A DNA stretch of 13,032 nucleotides from Bacillota bacterium (GTDB taxonomy: Bacteria; Bacillota; Clostridia; Oscillospirales; Ruminococcaceae): assembly GCA_023395695.1 (NCBI GenBank), contig JAEWYJ010000298.1, positions 1 to 13,032 on the forward strand, in the 5' to 3' direction. A program made the translations under genes and the position numbers. Numbering within the stretch: position 1 is the stretch's first letter; each line of letters opens with the position of its first letter. Below, in pieces: positions 1 through 6,536 of this stretch. The notes below the pieces were generated by a model. That model was not told the origin of the DNA. It saw nothing but the letters and a program-made list of their open reading frames with translations, and ran no database searches.

Positions 1-455
1 GTAGAAAGCGACACCAGCTGCTCCTCGGTAATATCGGGACGCACCGTTACACGGTAGGTCTTTGAAATGTGGTGGCTCGGATGCATAATCAAATTGGCAA
101 ATTCGCCGTCGTTGGTCAGCAGCAGCACACCTTCGCTGTCCTTATCCAACCGGCCAATCGGGTATACTCTGGCGGGAATTTCTGAAATAAGCTGCGCCAC
201 GCAATGCCTGCCCAGCTCATCCGAAAGCGTGGTGACATAGCCGCGGGGCTTATTGAGCATGATGTAAAGCTTTTTGGCCCGCTTTTCAAACACAACCCGC
301 TCGCCGTCAATATGAATAATATCCCGCGCGGGGTCAACGCTCTGGCCCAGACCGGCCTTGCGGCCGTTGACGGTAATTCTTCCCTCTTCAATAAACTGCT
401 CGGCCTTGCGGCGTGACAGAATGCCGTTATCCGACAGCACCTTGTGTATTCTCAT
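1..455 (-). CDS. rluB: RluB/RsuA-family pseudouridine synthase, 3' end cut by window edge
   Basis: The N-terminal 151 residues of a ribosomal large-subunit pseudouridine synthase of the RsuA/RluB/RluE family, which isomerises uridine in 23S rRNA (helix 89 region for RluB). Residues 1-48 form an S4 RNA-binding domain beginning MRIHKVLSDNGILSRRKAE. The catalytic domain follows, with LNKPRGYVTT at about 67-76 and the family signature GRLDKDSEGVLLLTNDGE from 101, where D104 is the expected catalytic aspartate. The start ATG at 455 is preceded by a purine-rich GGAAAGGG about 11 bases upstream. It is the last gene of the minus-strand cluster seen here, 130 bp after the carboxypeptidase gene. RluB rather than RsuA is inferred from the scpAB-dac neighbourhood, as in B. 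subtilis. The C-terminal part lies outside the window. Confidence 0.92.
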   Translation of the reverse strand, partial: MRIHKVLSDNGILSRRKAEQFIEEGRITVNGRKAGLGQSVDPARDIIHIDGERVVFEKRAKKLYIMLNKPRGYVTTLSDELGRHCVAQLISEIPARVYPIGRLDKDSEGVLLLTNDGEFANLIMHPSHHISKTYRVTVRPDITEEQLVSLS

Positions 456-486
456 ATTTTTATGACCGTCCCTTTCCTGCACGTAA

Positions 487-524
487 GGCACAAAATGGCC
501 ATGTGGTAAAGGCCATTTTGCGCC
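487..524 (-). other. 14-bp hairpin between the dac gene and rluB
   Basis: Inverted repeat with 14-base arms (487-500 and 511-524) and a 10-base loop. The single imperfect pair is G·U when read as minus-strand RNA but A/C on the plus strand, so the structure fits a minus-strand transcript. No U-run follows on the minus strand, so it is not a textbook terminator. It may attenuate, protect an mRNA end or mark a processing site ahead of rluB. Confidence 0.6.
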
Positions 525-585
525 GGGCTTTGCGGCCGCCTCCAATACCGGCAGCACGCATTGATATGTGAAATTCAGGCTGATT

Positions 586-1794
586 TTAAGATACCCCTTC
601 GGCCGCCTGTTTTTGCCTCTTCTGCTCTAAATTAGGATCCCATCGCTCGTTGAGCGGAAAACGATAATTCTGGGGAAAGGCGAAAAAGTCCTTAACGCGC
701 TGGACAATACTGCGCGTTTCGGGGAATCTGGCTGGACGCTCCTGCGCCGTAACCAGCGGCGTGACCGAAAGCGGCACATCGCCAAGCATAACCGTGGCTT
801 TGCCGACAACCTGCCCCTGGGGAGCGGGCGCGTAGATAAACTTTTCAAGCGCTATGCTCAGGCGCACGTGCGTGCGCTCCTGCGCCGTAAGATAAGCGCC
901 GGGCGCCCACAGCGGCTTTACCCCCACCCGCTGCTCGGTTGAACCGGTCACCGGCACCGAAAGCTGGCCGAGCATCTCCTGAAAATCGACAAACCCCAGC
1001 TCCGCAAAGCTTTGGTCATACGCGGTTTTATGCACGCCAAAATCGTTGGGGCAATTGAGCGTTACAGCGATAAGCGTCAGCCCGTTGCGTTCCGCCGCCG
1101 AAACAAGACAGCGCCCGGCCGCCTTGGTAAAGCCGGTCTTTATGCCGATGCAGTCCTCGCTCTGCCACAGCAGGCGGTTGTGGTTGGTCAGCCAGCGGTG
1201 ATAGGGCGGGTTGCCGTAATACAGCTTTGCCGATTTAGAGCGCACCATTTCGCCAAAGTCGTCGTTTTGCAGCGCATAGCGCGACAGCAGCGCAAGGTCA
1301 AAGGCCGTGGTGTAATGCTCCCCCGTTTCCAGCCCCGAGGGACTGGAAAAATGAGTGTTAAGCATGCCTATTTCTTCGGCCTTGGCGTTCATGCGCACAA
1401 CAAACGCCTCTATGCTTTGGTCTATGCGCACCGCCGCCGCATTAGCGGCGTCGTTACCGGAGGCCAACAGCATCCCCCAGGCCAGCGTGCGCAGTGTAAC
1501 CTGGTCGCCTACCTGCAAGCCCATTGAGCTGCCCTCGACTATGATGGCATTGGGATCGACGACAAAAACGTCGTCTAGGCCCTCCTGCTCCAGGGTCAGA
1601 ATAGCCGTCATAATTTTGGTCGTGCTGGCGTTCAACAGCCTTTCGTGGCTGTCCTTTTCATAAAGCACCCGCCCGCTTGAAGCCTCGATAAGCACGGCGC
1701 CCTTTGCCGAGGTAAAACCGTCGGCCGCCAGCGACCGATGTACACCGCACATCAGCATCAGCGCCAGCAGAATAGAAATCATTCGCTTTTTCAT
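586..1794 (-). CDS. D-alanyl-D-alanine carboxypeptidase (S11 family, DacF/PBP5 type)
   Basis: A 402-residue secreted penicillin-binding protein that trims the terminal D-Ala from peptidoglycan stem pentapeptides. A Sec signal peptide covers residues 1-23 (MKKRMISILLALMLMCGVH, cleavage near SLA-AD). All three catalytic motifs of the S11 family are present: S57-T-T-K60, SGN at 112-114 and KTG at 219-221. The region from about 275 to 370 matches the C-terminal beta domain of PBP5. The chosen ATG at 1794 has a GAGGCGGG ribosome binding site 7-9 bases upstream; the upstream ATG at 1812 would use that same RBS as coding sequence and has no RBS of its own. It follows ytfJ after a 166-bp gap, larger than the other gaps in the cluster. 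Whether it is the sporulation (DacF/DacB) or vegetative (DacA) paralogue cannot be decided from the sequence alone. Confidence 0.93.
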   Translation of the reverse strand: MKKRMISILLALMLMCGVHRSLAADGFTSAKGAVLIEASSGRVLYEKDSHERLLNASTTKIMTAILTLEQEGLDDVFVVDPNAIIVEGSSMGLQVGDQVTLRTLAWGMLLASGNDAANAAAVRIDQSIEAFVVRMNAKAEEIGMLNTHFSSPSGLETGEHYTTAFDLALLSRYALQNDDFGEMVRSKSAKLYYGNPPYHRWLTNHNRLLWQSEDCIGIKTGFTKAAGRCLVSAAERNGLTLIAVTLNCPNDFGVHKTAYDQSFAELGFVDFQEMLGQLSVPVTGSTEQRVGVKPLWAPGAYLTAQERTHVRLSIALEKFIYAPAPQGQVVGKATVMLGDVPLSVTPLVTAQERPARFPETRSIVQRVKDFFAFPQNYRFPLNERWDPNLEQKRQKQAAEGVS

Positions 1795-1928
1795 TAATTT
1801 CACCCGCCTCATTAAAAAAACATATTCTGTGCGGGCGCAAAAAATGATTCACTTTTAGCCGGGTTCTATCCGGTAAGGCCGTGGGCGTGCGGCGCCAAAT
1901 ATTTTGCTGCCGTACGCAAAGGGAGAAT

Positions 1929-1954
1929 CCCGCCTGTCCGCGCACATTGGCGGG
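1929..1954 (-). other. Hairpin just after ytfJ
   Basis: CCCGCC (1929-1934) and GGCGGG (1949-1954) can pair around a 14-base loop directly downstream of the ytfJ stop. No U-run follows, so a terminator is not supported; it may stabilise the 3' end of ytfJ mRNA. The rest of the 166-bp gap to the dac gene shows no convincing promoter. Confidence 0.3.
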
Positions 1955-1960
1955 GAGCGT

Positions 1961-2362
1961 TTAAGCCTCCTGCGTTTGGTTGTTCTTTTTGCCGAACTGG
2001 TCCTGTATAATGCCCGAAACCTTATCAATTACCCCCGGCATCATGTTCACAACACGGTCAGCGGTGTTGTCGGCCGTCTGAAGCTGCAAAAGCCTAACGT
2101 CGCCCTTTGAAACGACCAGAAAAGCCAGCGGCTGAATGGTCACCCCGCCGCCCGAGCCGCCGCCAAAGGGGCTGACGGGCTTAGCGGTCGGCAGCTCCGA
2201 CCCACCGGTCGCAAAGCCAAAGCTCACCTTTGAAATTGGAATAATGGTGGTGCCATCCGACATGGTAAGCGCTTCCCCGATGATGGTGTTGACGTCCACA
2301 AGCTTTTTCAGGTTTTCAAGCGAAGCCTCAAGCACCTCGCTCAAGGGGTGTTTCTTTTCCAT
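1961..2362 (-). CDS. ytfJ: YtfJ/GerW family sporulation-associated protein
   Basis: A 133-residue protein with the features of the GerW/YtfJ family: an N-terminal helix (LEASLENLKKLVDVNTIIGE), the conserved stretch DGTTIIPISKVSFGFATGG at 36-54, and a Gly-rich turn (FGGGSGGGVTIQPLAFLVV) at 66-84. In B. subtilis GerW is made in the forespore and is needed for normal germination; YtfJ-like proteins also occur widely in Firmicutes. There is no signal peptide or membrane segment. The ATG at 2362 has an AAAGGAAG ribosome binding site and lies inside the end of the DUF2953 gene, overlapping it by 35 bases, so the two are probably translationally coupled. Confidence 0.9.
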   Translation of the reverse strand: MEKKHPLSEVLEASLENLKKLVDVNTIIGEALTMSDGTTIIPISKVSFGFATGGSELPTAKPVSPFGGGSGGGVTIQPLAFLVVSKGDVRLLQLQTADNTADRVVNMMPGVIDKVSGIIQDQFGKKNNQTQEA

Positions 2363-3014
2363 TCTGATCTTCCTTTCGCGCGTCGGCCGTCTCGCCGCCG
2401 CTTTTCTTCAACGTCTTATTATTGCGTAATTTTAAAAACAGCGGCAGGGCCGAAACCAGCCCCCAAAAAGCAATTTGCACCCCTGCGGCCAGCAGCGCAA
2501 ACGGCGCGAGGCGCAACTCTCCGGAATAGCTTGTCTCGCTTTTAGCCACACCAAAGCCCGGAAGAATCTCAATTTGGTCGGCCTTGAGCCGGATAAGCTC
2601 TTCAACCAGCGCCACGGCGGTAAACACCTGCGCATTGACCTTGCCAAATTTAATTGCGGTTTCGGCAGCGTCCTGTCCCGCTACAATCATACACATACGG
2701 AATTTCGCCAGCGAGGTGCGGCGCAGCAGGCGGCGCACGGCGGGGCTGGTACGCCGCAACAGTATGCGCAACAGCTCAAAAAGCTCTTGCAGCGTGTAGG
2801 ATAACGCGCGCTTCTCGCGGGCTTTTTTCTTTTTGGGCTTTTCACCCGCAGACGCCGCTTTCCCGGCTGATTTTTCGCCCTTGGGAATAATGCCCCTTTT
2901 AAACCAAAAATATTTAACGACAACGGTTAATTCCGGCTCGGAATTAACATATAGCCGGACAGGCACCAGCAAAAGCAAAAAAATCAGCAGCAAAATACAT
3001 CCGAATATCTTCAT
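2328..3014 (-). CDS. DUF2953 domain-containing membrane protein
   Basis: A 228-residue protein of unknown function assigned to DUF2953 from its position between scpB and ytfJ and its layout. There is one N-terminal membrane segment (residues 3-19, CILLLIFLLLLVPVRLY), then a short beta-like stretch ending YFWFKRGIIPKG, a Lys-rich cytosolic linker (45-70), helices rich in Arg/Leu (75-105), the conserved-looking AGQDAAETAIKFGKVNAQVF at 112-131, and a second hydrophobic segment at about 170-195. The tail is highly charged. It starts 12 bases after scpB with a GGGAG ribosome binding site. The steady coupling of this family to ytfJ in Clostridia suggests a joint envelope or spore role, but no biochemical activity can be assigned. 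Confidence 0.8.
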   Translation of the reverse strand: MKIFGCILLLIFLLLLVPVRLYVNSEPELTVVVKYFWFKRGIIPKGEKSAGKAASAGEKPKKKKAREKRALSYTLQELFELLRILLRRTSPAVRRLLRRTSLAKFRMCMIVAGQDAAETAIKFGKVNAQVFTAVALVEELIRLKADQIEILPGFGVAKSETSYSGELRLAPFALLAAGVQIAFWGLVSALPLFLKLRNNKTLKKSGGETADARKEDQNGKETPLERGA

Positions 3015-3026
3015 GCCGCTCCCATC

Positions 3027-3614
3027 CTATTCTCTGACGACCTCAAGTTGTTCGTCAAGCCCTATCTGCCCTTCTATCAGGTCGTCGGGCAAATCCTCGT
3101 CCGGCATACCGGTTATGGCCGTCGTCGGCAGCTCTTCGAGCGACGAGAGACCAAAGGTGCGCAGAAAATGGGCCGTGGTGCGGTAGGCAATCGGCCTGCC
3201 GGGCAGCTCAAGGCGCCCTTCCTCCTCCAGCAGCCCTTTTTCAATCAGGCTGGCGACAATGCCGCTGGAGTCGACACCGCGCACCTGCTCAACGTAGGCG
3301 CGGGTCACCGGCTGATTATAAGCCACCGCCGCCAGCACCTCCAGCGCCGCAGGCGAAAGCGAGACGTTGCGCCGCTCCTGCATGACCTTGCGGATATCCT
3401 CGGTATATTCCCGGCGGGTAGCCAGCTGGTATTGCCCGCCCAAATTCAAAATCTGCAACGCGCCGTCCTGCATGTCCAGCGTGTCGCGCAGGTGCTCAAT
3501 TAACCCGCGTACGCCGTCGGCATTCATCTCCAGCGCCTCGGCAATGCGCTCCGGCGCAATCGGCTCGCCCACGGCAAACAGCACCGCTAGCAGCGTTTGT
3601 TCCTTTTTGCTCAT
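3027..3614 (-). CDS. scpB: Segregation and condensation protein ScpB
   Basis: A 195-residue ScpB, which with ScpA and Smc forms the bacterial condensin that compacts and segregates origins. Two winged-helix domains are visible: residues 1-85 (LLAVLFAVGEPIAPERIAEA ...) and about 85-165, containing LSPAALEVLAAVAYNQPVTR and the GRPIAYRTT wing that binds the ScpA C-terminal region. The acidic tail (DEDLPDDLIEGQ) is typical of the family. Its ATG overlaps the scpA stop by four bases, with GAGGAG inside scpA serving as ribosome binding site, which fits the need for fixed ScpA:ScpB stoichiometry. Confidence 0.96.
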   Translation of the reverse strand: MSKKEQTLLAVLFAVGEPIAPERIAEALEMNADGVRGLIEHLRDTLDMQDGALQILNLGGQYQLATRREYTEDIRKVMQERRNVSLSPAALEVLAAVAYNQPVTRAYVEQVRGVDSSGIVASLIEKGLLEEEGRLELPGRPIAYRTTAHFLRTFGLSSLEELPTTAITGMPDEDLPDDLIEGQIGLDEQLEVVRE

Positions 3615-4342
3615 ACCGGCTCCTCTTGTTTTAATGTTTTTGCCGCACGGTTAAAGCGAACCGTCTCACCGTCGCTTGACAGGGTAATGCGCCCGCCCTT
3701 AATAAGCTCAAGCACCGCCAAAAACGTCGCTACCAGCTCACTGCGGTCTCGCTGGTCCTCAAACAGTGCGTCAAACCGGCTGGTGGGGTTACGGTAAAGC
3801 TTACGCATCAAATGAATAATGCGCGAGGATACCGAAACCACTCTGCGCTTAACAATGCCGGAAAAAGCGGCAGGGCGCAGGGCCTGACGGCGAACCGCTC
3901 TGCCGGAGGTGGCCGACACTGCGTCAAGCAGCACCGACGCCGGATGGGTCAGCCGATAAGTCGGGTCGGTCTCAAGCGGCATGGGGGCGCGTACATAAAG
4001 ACGGTGCTCCTGTGCCAGCAGCCCAAGCTGCTGCGCCGCCAGCTTACAGAGCTGGTATTCCATCAGCTCACCGGTCAGACGGCCTTTAAGGTCATCTGCT
4101 TCCTCCTCATGGCGCGGCAGCAGCATGACGGTTTTAATGTGCACAAGGCGGGCGGCCATTTCAAGAAATTCGCTTGTGACCTCTAAATCGCGGTCCTCGC
4201 GTTGCTCTATAAAATCGAGATACTGCCGCAGCAGCTCCGAAATTTCAATATTTAAAATATCCAGCTTGTGCTTGGCGATCAGATGCAGCAGCAGGTCAAG
4301 CGGGCCTTCAAAGTCGGAAAGCCGAAAGGAAAGCTGTGTCAT
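3611..4342 (-). CDS. scpA: Segregation and condensation protein ScpA (kleisin)
   Basis: A 243-residue kleisin that bridges the Smc head domains and binds a ScpB dimer. The N-terminal family signature FEGPLDLLLHLIAKHKLDIL lies at about residues 12-31, followed by ISELLRQYLDFIE and EFLEMAARLVHIKTVMLLP. The C-terminal winged helix (about 170-235) contains LVATFLAVLELIKGGRITLS, the part that contacts the Smc cap. Length is normal for the family. The start at 4342 lies 27 bases after the M50 peptidase stop, with AAAGGAACGG upstream. Confidence 0.96.
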   Translation of the reverse strand: MTQLSFRLSDFEGPLDLLLHLIAKHKLDILNIEISELLRQYLDFIEQREDRDLEVTSEFLEMAARLVHIKTVMLLPRHEEEADDLKGRLTGELMEYQLCKLAAQQLGLLAQEHRLYVRAPMPLETDPTYRLTHPASVLLDAVSATSGRAVRRQALRPAAFSGIVKRRVVSVSSRIIHLMRKLYRNPTSRFDALFEDQRDRSELVATFLAVLELIKGGRITLSSDGETVRFNRAAKTLKQEEPV

Positions 4343-4369
4343 GGGCGTTCCGTTCCTTTCTGCGCCTTT

Positions 4370-5008
4370 TTATAGAAAGAAGGTCACGGCGTCGAGCAGC
4401 AGGTAGAGCAGGCCGACCAGCGTGCCGATAATGCCGTTGAAGGCGCCCATCCAAACCAGAATAAGCACAAGCCAGACGAGCTGATGCTCATAAGCCGCTA
4501 TTTTCCAGTAAAGCTCATGCGGCAGCAGCGGGCAGATGGCGTGCCAGCCGTCGAGCGGCGGAATAGGCAACAGGTTAAACACCGCCAGCGACAGATTAAC
4601 GCGCACCATGAAGATCACAACCTGAAAAATCCCCATTAAAAAGCTTAATTGCGTCGCCCACAACAGCTTTGCGACAACCAGACAAACCAGCGCCATAAGG
4701 ACGTTGGAGAAGGGCCCTGCCAGGCTGGTTACAATCGTCCCCATTTTATGGTCGCGGAAATTACGGGAATCGATTGGCACAGGGCGGGCAAAACCGATAC
4801 CAAACAGCAAAATCATCAGCGCCCCAATCGGGTCGATGTGATCCAAAGGGTTCAGGGACAGCCGGCGCGAGTAGCGCGCGGTGGAATCGCCCATCTTTTC
4901 GGCCGCCCATGCATGCGCGAATTCGTGCACCGGAATGGCCGTCATCAGCACTAGCAGCCGCGCTAAAATTATCTGAAAGCTCAGTCCGCCAAAGAGTCCG
5001 TAAAGCAT
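4370..5008 (-). CDS. Site-2-protease-like M50 family membrane metallopeptidase
   Basis: A 212-residue intramembrane zinc peptidase of the short S2P/M50 group (YwhC/Rv-like rhomboid-size proteins). The HExxH zinc site is H28-E29-F-A-H32 in the first membrane helix (AIPVHEFAHAWAAEKMGD). The conserved loop SLNPLDHIDPIGALMILLFG is at 51-70, and the third zinc ligand is D153 in NLLPIPPLDGWH. The family usually continues LDGSR/LDGGR; here LDGWH is a small deviation. About five membrane helices are predicted. It is the promoter-proximal gene of the scp cluster, with an AGGAGG ribosome binding site about 7 bases before ATG 5008. Its substrate is unknown; members next to scpAB are common in Clostridia. 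Confidence 0.92.
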   Translation of the reverse strand: MLYGLFGGLSFQIILARLLVLMTAIPVHEFAHAWAAEKMGDSTARYSRRLSLNPLDHIDPIGALMILLFGIGFARPVPIDSRNFRDHKMGTIVTSLAGPFSNVLMALVCLVVAKLLWATQLSFLMGIFQVVIFMVRVNLSLAVFNLLPIPPLDGWHAICPLLPHELYWKIAAYEHQLVWLVLILVWMGAFNGIIGTLVGLLYLLLDAVTFFL

Positions 5009-5033
5009 CTTTTCTCTCCTCCTGTATCAGATT

Positions 5034-5062
5034 ATTATACCGAAAACCGCCTCAAAAAGCAA
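5034..5062 (-). promoter_or_regulatory. SigA promoter of the M50-scpAB-ytfJ-dac-rluB cluster
   Basis: Minus-strand -35 TTGCTT (5057-5062), a 17-base spacer and a perfect -10 TATAAT (5034-5039), 26 bases before the M50 start codon. No promoter of similar quality is seen further down the cluster, so it probably drives all seven genes. Confidence 0.8.
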
Positions 5063-5079
5063 GAAAACCCGGCAACAAC

Positions 5080-5150
5080 AAGGAGCCGTGGCAAAAAGTT
5101 TGCTGCTTTGTCTTGAATTTGCAACAAACTTTAAAGCGCTACGGCTCCTT
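5080..5150 (-). other. 71-bp interrupted hairpin upstream of the M50 promoter
   Basis: Perfect 10-base outer arms (5080-5089, AAGGAGCCGT; 5141-5150) enclose an internal loop and then a 12-base inner stem (5095-5106 with 5121-5132) around a 14-base loop. The only imperfect inner pair is G·U as minus-strand RNA but A/C as plus-strand RNA. It lies 18 bases upstream of the -35 box and has no U-run. It could be the 3' structure of an upstream transcript or a small palindromic repeat unit. Confidence 0.6.
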
Positions 5151-5332
5151 TATAGTCAAATCAATAAAAAACCAGGACGTTTTTGCCCCCGTTTTATGCC
5201 GGGTCGCGTTGTGGCCCTCAGAAATTATTTGTACAGCTGCGATCGCCGCCTTGCCGGCCACAAAAGGCTGTACTCAGGCTCGCTTCGTTCTCCAACGGTG
5301 TAAGCATGATGCATATTGCATTAAACAGTCAT

Positions 5333-5354
5333 AAAAACCGGCACGCCGGTTTTT
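5333..5354. terminator. Short bidirectional terminator-like palindrome
   Basis: Symmetric AAAAACCGGC-AC-GCCGGTTTTT, giving a GC-rich stem flanked by A5 and T5 so that both strands end in a U-run. The stem is short (4-5 bp), so strength is probably low. It may act as back-up for the stronger hairpin at 5364-5391. Confidence 0.5.
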
Positions 5355-5363
5355 GCCCCGCAA

Positions 5364-5391
5364 GAAAAACAGGCCGGCCTTTCCCGGCCTG
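5364..5391 (-). terminator. Intrinsic terminator after the first SHOCT gene
   Basis: An 8-bp stem CAGGCCGG/CCGGCCTG (5370-5377 and 5384-5391) with a 6-base loop, followed on the minus strand by TTTTTCTT. It is 62 bases downstream of the SHOCT-protein stop, as expected for its terminator, and separates that gene from the scp cluster. Confidence 0.8.
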
Positions 5392-5452
5392 AAAATTGGT
5401 GCCAGATCCAGATGCTGTAAACCCACACCGACCCTTTGGCGTTGGGCTTCTA

Positions 5453-5818
5453 TCAGAAGTCTTCTCTTTTTAGCTGGATCATTCTGTCATGGTATTCCGC
5501 CTGATCGATAATACCAGCCTTCAAAAGGTCATCCAGTTCCTCCCTGTGGCGCCGGCTGTCATCCCGCATATTTTCGGCAACCGATCTGCCGCTCAGGGGA
5601 TACCGCTCATTGGCAGACCGCCCGGCGCGGGGAACGGCACTTTCGTCATCCGCCCCCTGAACCCGGGCCTTGGATACCGCCCGGAACACAGCGATGATGA
5701 TAATAATGGGGATTACCAGCGTTAATCCGGCAAACCCCAAAATATTAATGGCGGCAATAACCGCAATAACAATCAGCCCAAGAACAGAGCCGCCCCGCTG
5801 CTTTTCATCCCTATTCAT
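5453..5818 (-). CDS. Small membrane protein with C-terminal SHOCT domain (copy 1)
   Basis: A 121-residue protein of unknown function. Two close hydrophobic segments (about 11-32 and 33-46, rich in Ile/Val) form a membrane hairpin. A polar, Arg/Ser-rich linker follows, then a C-terminal SHOCT (short C-terminal) domain at 89-118: RREELDDLL-like helix, KAGIIDQAEYHDRMIQL. SHOCT domains are thought to mediate oligomerisation. ATG 5818 is chosen because GGAGGGG lies six bases upstream; a TTG-initiated 140-residue frame from 5875 lacks properly spaced support. It has the same architecture as its upstream neighbour and a related promoter. The leader of about 150 bases is unusually long and carries a GCCTT/AAGGC hairpin near 5900. 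Confidence 0.8.
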   Translation of the reverse strand: MNRDEKQRGGSVLGLIVIAVIAAINILGFAGLTLVIPIIIIIAVFRAVSKARVQGADDESAVPRAGRSANERYPLSGRSVAENMRDDSRRHREELDDLLKAGIIDQAEYHDRMIQLKREDF

Positions 5819-5974
5819 AAATATCCCCTCCAACCAAGCATACAAACAACGCCCTTTATAGCGCTTAATCCCCAACCCCTCCGGTAACTTCTCCCGGCGG
5901 CCTTCGCCAAGGCTATTTTGCCCATGTTATCTTTTGCAATTCCCTTTGGCCACCGTTGCCATCCTCGTAAATTC

Positions 5975-6003
5975 AGTATAACAAACCCGCTGCCCGCACG
6001 CAA
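5975..6003 (-). promoter_or_regulatory. Extended -10 promoter of SHOCT gene copy 1
   Basis: -35 TTGCGT (5998-6003), 17-base spacer, -10 TATACT (5975-5980) with the extended -10 TG one base upstream. The block GGGTTTGTTATACT matches the promoter of copy 2 at all but one base. Confidence 0.75.
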
Positions 6004-6035
6004 GCAGTGGCGCTTTAACAGACTATAACTTTTTT

Positions 6036-6070
6036 AAAAATTCTTCCGGTGTGGCCGGCTGCGGTCAGCC
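6036..6070 (-). terminator. Weak terminator-like structure after SHOCT gene copy 2
   Basis: Directly at the stop codon, GGCTG/CAGCC (6057-6061, 6066-6070) or alternatively CCGG/CCGG (6046-6049, 6055-6058) can pair. A T5 run follows on the minus strand at 6036-6040. Stems are short and the T-run is about five bases away, so this is tentative. Confidence 0.35.
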
Positions 6071-6439
6071 GTCATTTTTTGTCATTAGCTCCGCCACAAG
6101 ATCCTGGTATTCAGCCTTGTCGATAACCCCCGCGGCCAGCAGGCCTTTAAAATATTCCTTGCGGCTGCGGCACGCTTCTTCCCCGCCGGTTTCGCCCAAA
6201 ACACCAGACGCCTGCCCCGGCGTATTGCGGCAGCGCTGTGTATGCCGCAATACGCCCTTTAACCGCTTGCTGCGCCGCAAGCGCCACGACGCTTCCCACA
6301 CCAGCGCAACGGCAATAAAAGCAGCGGCGAAAACAAATACCCGCTTATCGTCAAAAATCTGCAATATTACAGTCTCGATTGCAACCACAATCGTCCAGAA
6401 AGTATTTGTCCTGTTTCTGTCTTTTCGACCTGCTGGCAT
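6065..6439 (-). CDS. Small membrane protein with C-terminal SHOCT domain (copy 2)
   Basis: A 124-residue paralogue, in architecture, of the downstream small membrane protein. It has a basic N-terminus, two hydrophobic segments (about 13-29 and 33-51), a basic juxtamembrane stretch (WRLRRSKRLKG), a variable linker, and a SHOCT domain at 92-120 (KEYFKGLLAAGVIDKAEYQD). The shared core is LLxAGxIDxAEY. Start ATG 6439 is chosen because a G-rich ribosome binding site, eight G followed by AG, ends five bases upstream; upstream in-frame codons have no RBS. The G8 tract is at 6447-6454. Function is unknown; it has its own promoter and follows lexA on the same strand. Confidence 0.75.
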   Translation of the reverse strand: MPAGRKDRNRTNTFWTIVVAIETVILQIFDDKRVFVFAAAFIAVALVWEASWRLRRSKRLKGVLRHTQRCRNTPGQASGVLGETGGEEACRSRKEYFKGLLAAGVIDKAEYQDLVAELMTKNDG

Positions 6440-6476
6440 TGGTGCTCCCCCCCCGGTTATCCGCCATAATGCTTTA

Positions 6477-6505
6477 AGTATAGCAAACCCTTGACCGCCG
6501 TACAA
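6477..6505 (-). promoter_or_regulatory. Extended -10 promoter of SHOCT gene copy 2
   Basis: -35 TTGTAC (6500-6505), 17-base spacer, -10 TATACT (6477-6482), with TG one base before the -10. The start codon is about 38 bases downstream of the -10. The block GGGTTTGCTATACT repeats the copy 1 promoter. Confidence 0.75.
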
Positions 6506-6536
6506 GCGAGGAGGCGCATTCTTCGGGCCGAAATTT

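Larger units (their letters stand above)
5151..5452. other. Gene-free region with several secondary structures
   Basis: No open frame here has a ribosome binding site or a recognisable product. It holds two hairpins near 5333-5391, listed separately, and a crossing pair of inverted repeats. Those are TTGTGGCC at 5209-5216 with 5256-5263, and GTACAGC at 5231-5237 with 5267-5273, which together give a pseudoknot layout (see findings). No tRNA or named RNA family was recognised. Confidence 0.5.

Noticed and set aside
1795..1960. Forespore-type promoter before the carboxypeptidase gene (TGAAT ... CAGAATA near 1821-1849)
   Set aside because: Resembles a SigG/SigF site only partly, with spacing off the consensus; not strong enough to annotate.
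4774..5334. A 186-codon plus-strand frame reaching from the M50 gene into the gene-free region
   Set aside because: Half of it is antisense to a clear M50 peptidase, there is no ribosome binding site, and the remainder crosses several hairpins.
5819..5875. N-terminal extension of SHOCT copy 1 to a TTG at 5875
   Set aside because: The G-rich run before the TTG is too close to serve as a ribosome binding site, while ATG 5818 has GGAGGGG at ideal spacing and gives an N-terminus like that of the paralogue.
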